From contig CAKUFW010000025.1 of assembly GCA_934650975.1 (NCBI GenBank), positions 1-25,189 of the forward strand: 25,189 nt of DNA, in the 5' to 3' direction. Below the pieces are notes generated by a model. It saw nothing but the letters and a program-made list of their open reading frames with translations, searched no databases and was not told the origin of the DNA. The stretch's first letter is position 1, and every line of letters starts with the position of its first letter. The position numbers and the translations under genes are program-made. Origin of the DNA: an uncultured Collinsella sp. (GTDB lineage: Bacteria > Actinomycetota > Coriobacteriia > Coriobacteriales > Coriobacteriaceae). This document shows positions 16,375 through 23,094 of the stretch, piece by piece.

Positions 16375-16378
16375 TCGG

Positions 16379-16411
16379 AATGTGACAAAGGGACAGTTCC
16401 TTTGTCACATT
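16379..16411 (+). repeat. Perfect 13-bp palindrome within the sugar operon
   Basis: AATGTGACAAAGG (16379-16391) and CCTTTGTCACATT (16399-16411) flank a 7-nt loop GACAGTT. It has no T-run and so is probably not a terminator. The AAAGG...CCTTT core and GACAG-like loop recur at 23055-23089; a related stem is at 24403-24437. Confidence 0.7.
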
Positions 16412-16430
16412 CATTTTGAAAGGGGTGGCC

Positions 16431-17921
16431 ATGGGCCGCTACATCATCGGAATCGATCAGTCCACGCAGGGCACTAAGGCGCTGCTGGTGGACGAGGGCG
16501 GCCATCTGATTCATCGTGCCGACCGCTCGCATCGCCAGATCGTCAACGAGGCCGGCTGGGTGAGCCATGATCCGGCCGAGATCGCGGCCAACGTGCTGGC
16601 CGTGGCTCGCGCCGTGGTGGAGGAGACCGGGGTCGACCCCGCCGACGTCGCCGGCATCGGCATCTCCAACCAGCGCGAGACCACCGTTGCCTGGAACCGT
16701 GCGACGGGTGAGCCGCTGTGCGACGCCGTGGTGTGGCAGTGCGCCCGCGCTCGCGAGCTGTGCGACGAGCTGGTTGCGCGTGAGGGCGTGGCCGAGCTGG
16801 TGCGCGACACGACGGGCCTGGTGCTTTCACCCTACTACCCGGCGGGCAAGATGGCCTGGATTCTCGCAAACGTTCCGGCGGCTGCCGAGGCCGCTGCGGC
16901 GGGCGAGCTGTGCCTGGGCACCATCGATGCCTGGGTGGTCTGGACGCTCACGGGCGGCACCGAGTTCCGCTGCGACTGGTCCAACGCCAGCCGTACGCAG
17001 CTGTTCGACCTGCGCCACGGCTGCTGGAGCGAGCCGGTGTGCCAGGCCTTTGGCATCGATCCGGCCTGCCTGCCGCAGGTGACCGACTCCGACGGCCTGT
17101 TCGGTACAACGGACCTGGGCGGCTTTTTGCCGGCGCCCGTGCCCGTGCACGGCGTGCTGGGAGATAGCCACGCCGCCCTGTTTGCGCAGGGCTGCCACAG
17201 CCGTGGCATGGCCAAGGCGACCTATGGCACCGGCAGTTCGGTCATGATGAATGTCGGTGACGAGTTTGTCGCCAGCTCGCACGGGCTTTCGAGCTCGCTC
17301 GCGTGGCGCATGGACGGCGTGACCGAGTACGTGCTCGAGGGCAACGTGAGCTATGCCGGCGCCGTCAAGACGTGGCTGCGCGACGATCTGGAGCTCATCA
17401 ACAACCCCGAGGAAGTCACCGACCTGTGCTATGCCGCCAACCCGGCGAGCCGCGTCTACTTCGTGCCGGCGTTTACCGGCCTGGGCGCGCCGCACTGGGC
17501 AAGCGACGCCGAGGGCTGCGTCTTTGGCATGACACGCACCACGGGTCGCGCGGAGTTCGTGAAGGCCGCCGACGAGTCGATCGCCTATCAGATCTTCGAT
17601 GTGATCGATGCGATGGTCGAGGATTCGGGCGCGGCGCTGGCCGAGCTTCGTGTTGACGGCGGTCCCACGCGCGATGCGTACCTGATGCAGTTTGAGAGCG
17701 ACCTGGTGGGTTCGCCCATCCGCATCGCGAGCAACGACGAGATGAGCGGCTTGGGTGCGGCTTGGGCCTGCGGCATTGCGCTGGGCATGTACACGCGCGA
17801 CGTCGTCGACGTCTACGGCGCCCGCGGCATTGTGGAGCCTGCCATGCCGGCCGACGAGCGAGCCAAAAAGATCGCCGGCTGGCGCCATGCCGTACAATCT
17901 ACGATTGCGTATACCGCCTAG
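16431..17921 (+). CDS. FGGY-family carbohydrate kinase, glycerol-kinase-like
   Basis: A protein of 496 residues closest by motif to glycerol kinase: IGIDQSTQGTKALL, GISNQRETTVAWN, YYPAGKMAWIL, GTGSSVMMN, FVPAFTGLGAPHW, and LRVDGGPTRDAYLMQFESD. It differs from true GlpK at the substrate pocket: GDQQAALFG is GDSHAALFA (Asp kept, both Gln lost), and TGcFLLMNTG is changed. Together with the operon context this argues against plain glycerol and for a ketose or branched sugar such as apulose or a pentulose. The ATG at 16431 with AGGGGTGG upstream is chosen over the in-frame ATG at 16416. It is the last gene of the operon; a terminator follows. Confidence 0.85.
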   Translation: MGRYIIGIDQSTQGTKALLVDEGGHLIHRADRSHRQIVNEAGWVSHDPAEIAANVLAVARAVVEETGVDPADVAGIGISNQRETTVAWNRATGEPLCDAVVWQCARARELCDELVAREGVAELVRDTTGLVLSPYYPAGKMAWILANVPAAAEAAAAGELCLGTIDAWVVWTLTGGTEFRCDWSNASRTQLFDLRHGCWSEPVCQAFGIDPACLPQVTDSDGLFGTTDLGGFLPAPVPVHGVLGDSHAALFAQGCHSRGMAKATYGTGSSVMMNVGDEFVASSHGLSSSLAWRMDGVTEYVLEGNVSYAGAVKTWLRDDLELINNPEEVTDLCYAANPASRVYFVPAFTGLGAPHWASDAEGCVFGMTRTTGRAEFVKAADESIAYQIFDVIDAMVEDSGAALAELRVDGGPTRDAYLMQFESDLVGSPIRIASNDEMSGLGAAWACGIALGMYTRDVVDVYGARGIVEPAMPADERAKKIAGWRHAVQSTIAYTA

Positions 17922-17931
17922 CATGATTTTT

Positions 17932-17970
17932 CTGGGACGGGGATCAAAAAATCATTGACCCCCGCCCCAG
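17932..17970. repeat. Imperfect palindrome downstream of the kinase gene
   Basis: Left arm 17932-17947 (CTGGGACGGGGATCAA) and right arm 17955-17970 (TTGACCCCCGCCCCAG) match at 14 of 16 positions. It abuts the next palindrome, so the region from the kinase stop to luxS is almost entirely foldable. Confidence 0.5.
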
Positions 17971-17997
17971 GTAGCTAATTTGGGACGGGGCTTTTTT
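17960..17997 (+). terminator. Rho-independent terminator of the sugar operon
   Basis: CCCCGCCCCA (17960-17969) pairs with TGGGACGGGG (17981-17990), 9 of 10, and is followed by C then TTTTTT (17992-17997). Confidence 0.75.
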
Positions 17998-18060
17998 GAC
18001 TGGTATGATTGGTGCGACCATTTCAACCAGCTAAAAGAGTCCCGTCTCAAATTGACTACC
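17970..18060. repeat. 91-bp palindromic element with 35-bp arms
   Basis: Left arm 17970-18004 and right arm 18026-18060 match at 28 of 35 positions as inverted repeats (outer GGTAG, inner CTGGT). The left arm also provides the operon's terminator and the luxS -35 and -10 motifs. A matching half lies at 11743-11767. Confidence 0.65.
17980..18009 (+). promoter_or_regulatory. Promoter for luxS within the palindromic element
   Basis: TTGGGA (17980-17985), an 18-nt spacer and the extended -10 TGGTATGAT (18001-18009). Transcription from it would include the element's right arm in the 5' leader. Confidence 0.45.
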
Positions 18061-18073
18061 GAGAGGATCTGCC

Positions 18074-18562
18074 ATGGAGCGCATCGCGAGCTTTTCTGTC
18101 GATCATCTGCTGCTTGAGCCCGGCGTATACGTGAGCCGCATCGACCGCGATCCGGCGACCGGCACTGCCGTCACCACCTTTGACCTGCGCCTGACCACGC
18201 CCAACAAGGAGCCGGTCATGAACACGGCCGAGTGCCATACCATCGAGCACCTGGGCGCGACGTTTCTGCGCAATCATGCCGAGTGGTCGAGCCGCATCGT
18301 CTACTTTGGTCCCATGGGCTGCCGCACGGGCTTTTACCTGGTCGTGTTTGGCGAGGTGACGAGCGAGGAGATCCTGCCGCTCGTGCGCGAATTGTTCGAG
18401 TTTGTTGCCAGTTTTGAGGGCGAGGTCCCCGGCGCGGCGCCCGAGGAGTGCGGCAACTACCTGGATCAGAACCTTCCCATGGCCAACTGGCTCGCGCGTC
18501 GCTATCTCGACCGTAACCTGGCCGATATCGACGAGAAGCATCTGCATTACCAGCAGGCATAA
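18074..18562 (+). CDS. luxS: S-ribosylhomocysteine lyase LuxS
   Basis: A cytoplasmic enzyme of 162 residues, near the usual family length, that splits S-ribosylhomocysteine into homocysteine and 4,5-dihydroxypentane-2,3-dione, the precursor of autoinducer-2. The metal site is complete: HTIEH (His55, Glu58, His59) and ECGNY (Cys126), with the catalytic-cysteine motif MGCRTGFY (Cys83). ATG 18074 is preceded by GAGAGGAT (18061-18068). It is the activated methyl cycle enzyme, so its place after a sugar operon looks incidental, and it has its own probable promoter in the palindrome upstream. AI-2 signalling cannot be inferred without a receptor. Confidence 0.95.
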   Translation: MERIASFSVDHLLLEPGVYVSRIDRDPATGTAVTTFDLRLTTPNKEPVMNTAECHTIEHLGATFLRNHAEWSSRIVYFGPMGCRTGFYLVVFGEVTSEEILPLVRELFEFVASFEGEVPGAAPEECGNYLDQNLPMANWLARRYLDRNLADIDEKHLHYQQA

Positions 18563-18605
18563 GGCTCATTTACTGCATCTGACCGTTCACGCGGAGATAT
18601 CGACC

Positions 18606-18659
18606 GTTTAACTGTTTAGAAGTGTTTATTCGAGGTCATCAACGGCGTTTCGCGTAAAC
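18606..18659 (+). promoter_or_regulatory. GTTTA-type repeats upstream of the antiterminator gene
   Basis: GTTTAA 18606, GTTTAG 18614, GTTTAT 18624 and GTAAAC 18654 resemble the operators near lacI and the isomerase operon. They may be sites for the same or a related regulator. No clear core promoter is seen; the leader fold follows. Confidence 0.4.
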
Positions 18660-18663
18660 TGCC

Positions 18664-18691
18664 TCACAGAGTGATATTCAGGCAAGGCTCC
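18664..18691 (+). promoter_or_regulatory. Possible RAT antiterminator site
   Basis: TTCAGGCAAGGC (18677-18688) is like the 3' part of RNA antiterminator sites bound by BglG/LicT/SacY proteins, which typically end in a CAGGCAAGACC-like run. It overlaps the first arm of the terminator hairpin, as expected for a site whose folding excludes the terminator. Confidence 0.45.
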
Positions 18692-18750
18692 TGAAGCAGC
18701 ATCTGTCGACATTGATTGTCGGATTCTGCTTCGGGGGCCTTGTTTTGTTT
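18683..18750 (+). terminator. Attenuator/terminator hairpin in the antiterminator-gene leader
   Basis: A 17-bp stem (18683-18699 with 18726-18742; two G-T pairs) carries an inner CGACA/TGTCG hairpin and is followed by TTTTGTTT (18743-18750), 11 nt before the start codon of the antiterminator gene. Confidence 0.8.
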
Positions 18751-18761
18751 AGGGGGGACAC

Positions 18762-19601
18762 ATGGAAATCGTTAAACGAATTAATACCAGCGCTGTCCTC
18801 TGCGTCGATGGAAACGGCAGGCAACTAGTCGCATTCGGGCGCGGCCTAGGGTTTAAGAATGTTGGCGATGAGGTGCCACTCTCGGAGATTCAACGAACGT
18901 TTTATAACGTTAGCTCCCGCTATGTCGCTCTTGTCGATGAGGTCTCCGATGAACTTCTCGAACTCACCTCGGATGTTATTGATATGTCGACAGGATTGCT
19001 GCCCTACGAGGTGAGCCCCAATCTGCCGTTTATCCTTGCGGACCATATCGCGTATGCAATCAAGCGCAAAGAGCAAAACATCATCGTTCACATGCCCTTG
19101 TCGTTTGATGTTCGCCAACAATATCCCGTTGAATTTAAAATTGGCGAGTATGCGCTCAGAATAATTAGAAAGCGGCTTAACGTTAGGCTACCTGCCCATG
19201 AGGCGGTTGGAATTGCCATGGCGTTTATCAACAACATGGCCGATTCAGACTCATGTGAAACGACTGAAGAGCTGGGCGCGGATGTCTACGATCGCGTTCT
19301 CGAAGAATCAACCATCGCCGTTGAAAGGCGGCTTGGGATTCAGGTTGATCGGGAAGGTTTCGATTACGCAAGATTCGCGACCCATCTTCAGTACCTGTTC
19401 AATAGGTTGAACTCAGGCGAAAGCATCGTAAGCGACAACCGCAAGATGTATCTCTCGCTCAAGGATGAATATCCAGTTGCATCAATGTGTGCCGATGATA
19501 TTGCTTCTGTCCTCAGTCGGCTTACGGGCCAGGAACTTGTAGACGAAGAAAGACTCTATCTCATGATGCATATCAATCGAATTGCATCGAAAACAAGGTA
19601 A
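18762..19601 (+). CDS. BglG/LicT-family transcriptional antiterminator
   Basis: A protein of 279 residues, typical for the family. It has an N-terminal RNA-binding CAT domain (1-~60; KRINTSAVLCVDGNGRQLVAFGRGLGF) and two PTS regulation domains (PRD1 ~70-165, PRD2 ~175-275). These bind a RAT RNA and are controlled by PTS-dependent histidine phosphorylation. PRD1 has LPFILADHIAYAI with its first His, but the second position (IAMAFIN, usually IALHI) lacks His. PRD2 keeps both (THLQYL and YLMMHINRI), so three of the four usual histidines remain. It sits behind a terminator-bearing leader and in front of an EIIBC gene, the arrangement of autoregulated beta-glucoside operons. GC content is lower than in genes to the left. 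Confidence 0.93.
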   Translation: MEIVKRINTSAVLCVDGNGRQLVAFGRGLGFKNVGDEVPLSEIQRTFYNVSSRYVALVDEVSDELLELTSDVIDMSTGLLPYEVSPNLPFILADHIAYAIKRKEQNIIVHMPLSFDVRQQYPVEFKIGEYALRIIRKRLNVRLPAHEAVGIAMAFINNMADSDSCETTEELGADVYDRVLEESTIAVERRLGIQVDREGFDYARFATHLQYLFNRLNSGESIVSDNRKMYLSLKDEYPVASMCADDIASVLSRLTGQELVDEERLYLMMHINRIASKTR

Positions 19602-19669
19602 TTGGTCGGTGAAGGCGCGCGCTTTGCCGATGGTTACATATAAAACTCAACATGGGAGAAATGGTATTT

Positions 19670-21040
19670 ATGGCAGATACAACCAAGCTCGCTGCCGAGA
19701 TTCTCGAGATGGTGGGCGGTGCAGAAAACGTTACATTTGTAGCTCACTGCATGACTCGTTTAAGGTTCAACCTTAAGGACGAAAGCATCGTAGACGATGC
19801 AAAGGTCAAGGCAATCGATGGCGTGATCGACATTCGCCATTCCGCGGGGCAATACCAAGTAATTGTGGGGCCCAAGGTCGATAAGGTCTATGAAATTGTC
19901 GTCAAAGAAGCTGGGATCGATACGGGAGATTCCGAGGCTGGCGAGGGGGAGACCAAGGGCTTTCTGGGAAAGCTGATGAAGCTCATCAGCGGCGTCATGA
20001 TGCCTGTCCTTCCTGCCCTGATCGCGTGCGGCATGATAAACGCCGTCCTTAGCATTCTGACGACGGCAGGTGTTGTTTCCACCGAGAGCGGAATTTACAC
20101 CCTGCTGTACGGCATGGGAAATGCGTGCATGTATTTCCTGCCCGTTCTTGTTGGGTCGTCCGCGGCTCAGTTCTTCGGAATCGATCGATACATCGGTGCG
20201 GTTCTCGGCGCAATCCTGATTTACCCGACTTTCGTTGCTGCGGCTGGAGCGGGCGATGCATTGGATTTGTTCGGCATGAAGTTCACGATGGTGAGCTATT
20301 CCTCCACGGTGTTCCCTGCTATCGTGGCGGCTTGGTTTGCATCCGTTCTCTATAAAGGACTGCGTGCGGTTCTTCCCGATGCTGTGGCATTTGCGCTCGT
20401 TCCGTTCCTGACGGTTGCTATTACTGCCCCCATCTCGCTCCTTGTAATCGGTCCCGTTATCCAGCAGGCAAGCTCTTTGCTTGCGACTGCCGTACTGGCG
20501 GTCTACCAGTTCAGCCCCATCCTCTGCGGCGTTATCCTCGGACCGATTTTCGGCCTCGTTATGATTCCCCTTGGACTCCACTGGGCTCTTATCATGATTT
20601 CCATCAACAACATCATGACCGCCGGTTCCGATCCTATTCTTGGACTTGTTTGTTGCAGCATGGGCGTCGTCGGTGCCTGCCTGGCGTTTGCTCTTCGCTC
20701 GAAGGATCCGAGCGAAAGGAGCCTTGGGTTCAGCTGCGCCATCACGGGCCTGTGCGGAATTACGGAACCGGCTCTGTATGGCATCATCTTGGAGCATAAG
20801 AAGATCGTTATCGCTTCTATGATTTCTGGAGCAATCAGTGCCGTTATCCCGGCGATCTTCAATACTCGCACGTTCGTTATGACCTCGAGCGGTATTTTTA
20901 GCTTCCCCGGTTACATGAATCCTTCCGGTGACATGAATAGCCTCATTGGCGCAATTCTTTGCAACGTCGTTGGTTTTATCCTCACCTTCGTCCTCGTCTA
21001 CATCATGTATCGCCCCGATGCGGATGCGTCGGAGGAATAG
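19670..21040 (+). CDS. PTS beta-glucoside/sucrose/trehalose-type transporter, EIIBC
   Basis: A membrane protein of 456 residues: an EIIB domain (~1-85) with the phosphorylated cysteine in AHCMTRLRF (Cys27), then an EIIC domain of about ten helices (~105-450) with the GITEPALYGI motif. Substrates in this subfamily are beta-glucosides, sucrose or trehalose. It has no C-terminal EIIA domain (the fused IIBCA arrangement is common in this family), so EIIA must come from elsewhere, probably an EIIA-Glc. The ATG at 19670 is chosen because GGGAG (19654-19658) is correctly spaced; ATGs at 19652 and 19661 are in the same frame but lie on or near the ribosome-binding site. The antiterminator upstream likely regulates it. 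Mid-GC codon use matches the preceding gene. Confidence 0.92.
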   Translation: MADTTKLAAEILEMVGGAENVTFVAHCMTRLRFNLKDESIVDDAKVKAIDGVIDIRHSAGQYQVIVGPKVDKVYEIVVKEAGIDTGDSEAGEGETKGFLGKLMKLISGVMMPVLPALIACGMINAVLSILTTAGVVSTESGIYTLLYGMGNACMYFLPVLVGSSAAQFFGIDRYIGAVLGAILIYPTFVAAAGAGDALDLFGMKFTMVSYSSTVFPAIVAAWFASVLYKGLRAVLPDAVAFALVPFLTVAITAPISLLVIGPVIQQASSLLATAVLAVYQFSPILCGVILGPIFGLVMIPLGLHWALIMISINNIMTAGSDPILGLVCCSMGVVGACLAFALRSKDPSERSLGFSCAITGLCGITEPALYGIILEHKKIVIASMISGAISAVIPAIFNTRTFVMTSSGIFSFPGYMNPSGDMNSLIGAILCNVVGFILTFVLVYIMYRPDADASEE

Positions 21041-21090
21041 GCAATTATTCGGAATGTAAGCTGCTGAATACCCCGCAGCAGATTGCATAT

Positions 21091-21131
21091 GGTGGGCTTG
21101 CGATTGATCAGCGCAGGCCCACCCTCGTTTT
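21091..21131 (+). terminator. Probable terminator between PTS and hydrolase genes
   Basis: GGTGGGCTTGCG (21091-21102) pairs with CGCAGGCCCACC (21112-21123), 12 bp with one G-T pair, followed by CTCGTTTT. The T-run is short; partial read-through into the hydrolase gene is possible. Confidence 0.55.
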
Positions 21132-21144
21132 GGAGTGACTAGCT

Positions 21145-22125
21145 ATGACAATTACAGCCGATATGACGTTTGGCGAAATCGCGCTCCTCCCTGAGTTCGC
21201 CGGGTTCGGCGAGCATCTTATGCTTTGCCGCCCTTCAACTTGGGAGCGCATGTGGGATAAGCCAATTGTGGCCCATATGAATTCCGATACTAACCCGTAT
21301 GAAGAGGCTCGCGTTTTACGCGGATTGAACCGGATTGTTGAGCTCGTGGATGACGGGCGGCAGGTTGCCTACGATATTTGGGATGAAGCCGACTGCATCC
21401 GTGACCCGACTCGACGCAATACGAAACTGTTTTTCTTTCCTGGGAGACCGGGGGCGCCGTTCATCATCGCGATTTCGGGCGGGGGCTACCAAAGCGTTTG
21501 TCACCAAATGGAAGGTTTTCCCGTTGCCCCTGAGCTCAACGACGCGGGCTATAACGTGTTCGTGTTGTCATACAGGGTGAGGGTTGAGCCCCTGATGCCG
21601 CGCCCGATCGACGATCTGAATCGAGCCGTCCGTTTCGTCCTCGAGAATTCAGCGAGATTCGATGTCGCTAAGAGCTATGCGGTTATCGGCTTTTCTGCTG
21701 GCGCGCATTTGACTGCCGAGTGGGGGACGGACAACAAGGGGTTCGCGTCTTACGGATGCGAGCCGCCCAAAGCCCTGGTCTTATGCTATGCGCCGATTGA
21801 TCTTCATGAATCCGAGGACGTATCGGACCAAAGATTTCTTGATTCGGTGTGCGGTGGAGCTGGGCGCGACCTGATCGATGACTTCTGCGTTGATCAGCAC
21901 GTGTGGGAGCAGTATCCGCCGACGTACCTTTGGCAATGCGCCGACGACGATGTCGTATCGCCCGGCAATCTCGGAAAGATGGTGGATGCACTGGATGCGG
22001 CCGGGGTGCACCATGAGGAGATTATGTATCCAGAGGGAGGGCATGCGTTGATGAAGCCCCATGCGCCGGAAACCGACCATTGGTGTTTGAGCGCAATTGA
22101 GTTCCTTAGGGAATACCTCGGTTAA
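21145..22125 (+). CDS. Alpha/beta hydrolase (esterase/lipase-like)
   Basis: A protein of 326 residues without a signal peptide. The catalytic set appears complete: nucleophile Ser184 in GFSAGAH, acid among Asp267-269 (CADDDVVSP), and His300 in EGGHAL. The oxyanion-hole motif is ISGGGY in place of HGGG, as in the carboxylesterase/acetyl-xylan-esterase-like BD-FAE group. Such enzymes remove acetyl or other acyl groups from sugars or small esters. Its place after a beta-glucoside PTS suggests deacylation of an imported glycoside, which is inference. GGAG (21132-21135) lies 9 nt before the ATG. GC content is intermediate, matching the PTS block. Confidence 0.85.
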   Translation: MTITADMTFGEIALLPEFAGFGEHLMLCRPSTWERMWDKPIVAHMNSDTNPYEEARVLRGLNRIVELVDDGRQVAYDIWDEADCIRDPTRRNTKLFFFPGRPGAPFIIAISGGGYQSVCHQMEGFPVAPELNDAGYNVFVLSYRVRVEPLMPRPIDDLNRAVRFVLENSARFDVAKSYAVIGFSAGAHLTAEWGTDNKGFASYGCEPPKALVLCYAPIDLHESEDVSDQRFLDSVCGGAGRDLIDDFCVDQHVWEQYPPTYLWQCADDDVVSPGNLGKMVDALDAAGVHHEEIMYPEGGHALMKPHAPETDHWCLSAIEFLREYLG

Positions 22126-22252
22126 GAAGGAACTGCATGTCGCCCATTCGACCAGACAATTCCGCTGCGCAATGTTTGTGGCATTGATCGCATCTGAATA
22201 TGAATACTGTTCTAGAATGTTCATACCGTCACATAAACGAACAGGAGTGAAC

Positions 22253-22897
22253 ATGCATATCTACTCTGTCAACGATCCCGAGTTCAAGCCCTACGGTTGC
22301 GTGTGGGACGACGTGCCCTCCAGCCTGACCGCCCCGCTTGTCGAGGCGCTTTCCGCCACACCCATTCCCGAGGGCAGCAAGTACGTGGCCTCCGCGCCCG
22401 AGCTCGAGCAGGTTGAAGGCGCCGATACGCTCGGTCTGCTCATGTACGGTGGCCGTCCCTTCCAGCTGGGCTGGTGCAACGGACACAACACGAAGCTCAA
22501 CTGCTTGGAGTATCACCGCGCCAGCGAGTTCAACCTGGGCGCCCGCGACTTTATCCTGCTGCTTGCCAAGCGTGAGCAGATCGTCGACGGCAAGCTCGAC
22601 ACCGCTCAGGTCAAGGCATTCCGCGCGCCGGCCGGCAAACTCGTCGAGGTCTACGCCACGACGCTCCACTACACACCCTGCATGGTCGACGACGGCGGCT
22701 TCCAGGTGATGGTTGCGCTGCCCGCCGGCACCAACGGCCCCCGTCCCGAGGCCGCTGCCAATATGCTTGCCGCCGGTGACAGCTACTGCTACTGGAAGGC
22801 CGATAAGTGGGTCCTCTGCCACGCCGATAGCCCCAAGGCAGCCGAAGGCGGCTACGTAGGCCTCACCGGCAAAAACCTCGACATCACCGTGGACTAG
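22253..22897 (+). CDS. DUF4867-like (ureidoglycolate-lyase-like cupin) protein
   Basis: A cytoplasmic protein of 214 residues starting MHIYSVNDPEFKPYG and ending in GGYVGLTGKNLDITVD. It resembles DUF4867 proteins, beta-rich and distantly like ureidoglycolate lyase, found in gut Firmicutes and Actinobacteria near sugar-use genes. I know of no established function. The conserved-looking motifs are GWCNGHNTKLNCLEYHRASEF and LVEVYATTLHYTPC, with several histidines that could bind a metal. ATG 22253 has AGGAG (22243-22247) upstream. GC content returns to the high regional level here. A terminator hairpin lies ~160 nt downstream, and a 56-bp copy of its 3' end lies at 24266-24321. Confidence 0.7.
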   Translation: MHIYSVNDPEFKPYGCVWDDVPSSLTAPLVEALSATPIPEGSKYVASAPELEQVEGADTLGLLMYGGRPFQLGWCNGHNTKLNCLEYHRASEFNLGARDFILLLAKREQIVDGKLDTAQVKAFRAPAGKLVEVYATTLHYTPCMVDDGGFQVMVALPAGTNGPRPEAAANMLAAGDSYCYWKADKWVLCHADSPKAAEGGYVGLTGKNLDITVD

Positions 22898-22902
22898 GAT
22901 CA

Positions 22903-22965
22903 TTTGTCTCAATCTGTAACATCTAGCAGGCAAAATCGCCTCTACCTGTTACAGATTTAGACAAA
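22903..22965. repeat. Palindrome 1 of a tandem pair (19-bp arms)
   Basis: Arms 22903-22921 and 22947-22965 match at 18 of 19 bases, with ATCTGTAACA and TGTTACAGAT inner halves. It begins 5 nt after the DUF4867 stop. The 197-nt gap 22898-23094 contains only palindromes. Confidence 0.75.
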
Positions 22966-22986
22966 TCGCAGGGGGCGACCGAAAAA

Positions 22987-23041
22987 TCTCGATCTGTAAC
23001 ACCAAGCCCGGTCTTGCCGGCCTAACTGTTACAGATCGAGA
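22987..23041. repeat. Palindrome 2 of a tandem pair (15-bp perfect arms)
   Basis: TCTCGATCTGTAACA (22987-23001) and TGTTACAGATCGAGA (23027-23041) are perfect inverted repeats. They share the GATCTGTAACA-type half with palindrome 1 in the same orientation, so the pair looks like a tandem duplication or two REP-like units. Confidence 0.75.
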
Positions 23042-23054
23042 CAAACTGGCCCAG

Positions 23055-23094
23055 ACCACCACGAAGGGGACAGGTACCTTTGTGGTGGTTTTTT
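23055..23094 (+). terminator. Terminator-like palindrome after DUF4867
   Basis: ACCACCACGAAGG (23055-23067) pairs with CCTTTGTGGTGGT (23077-23089), 13 bp with one G-T pair, and is followed by a T-run (23089-23094). It also belongs to the AAAGG...CCTTT palindrome family. It lies next to the stop of the minus-strand ATPase gene, but the T-run is on the plus strand. Confidence 0.7.

Noticed and set aside
13201..17921. Sulfoglycolytic transketolase pathway
   Set aside because: The isomerase and split transketolase could fit, but the operon has an FGGY kinase and lacks the second isomerase, the sulfolactaldehyde reductase/dehydrogenase and the sulfonate exporter. It is kept only as a less likely alternative.
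16431..17921. Plain glycerol kinase (GlpK)
   Set aside because: The motif pattern is GlpK-like, but GDSHAALF in place of GDQQAALF and the isomerase/transketolase context argue against glycerol as the main substrate.
22097..22252. Upstream extension of the DUF4867 protein (start at 22097)
   Set aside because: It would overlap the hydrolase gene in a different frame and lacks a ribosome-binding site, while ATG 22253 has AGGAG at the right distance.
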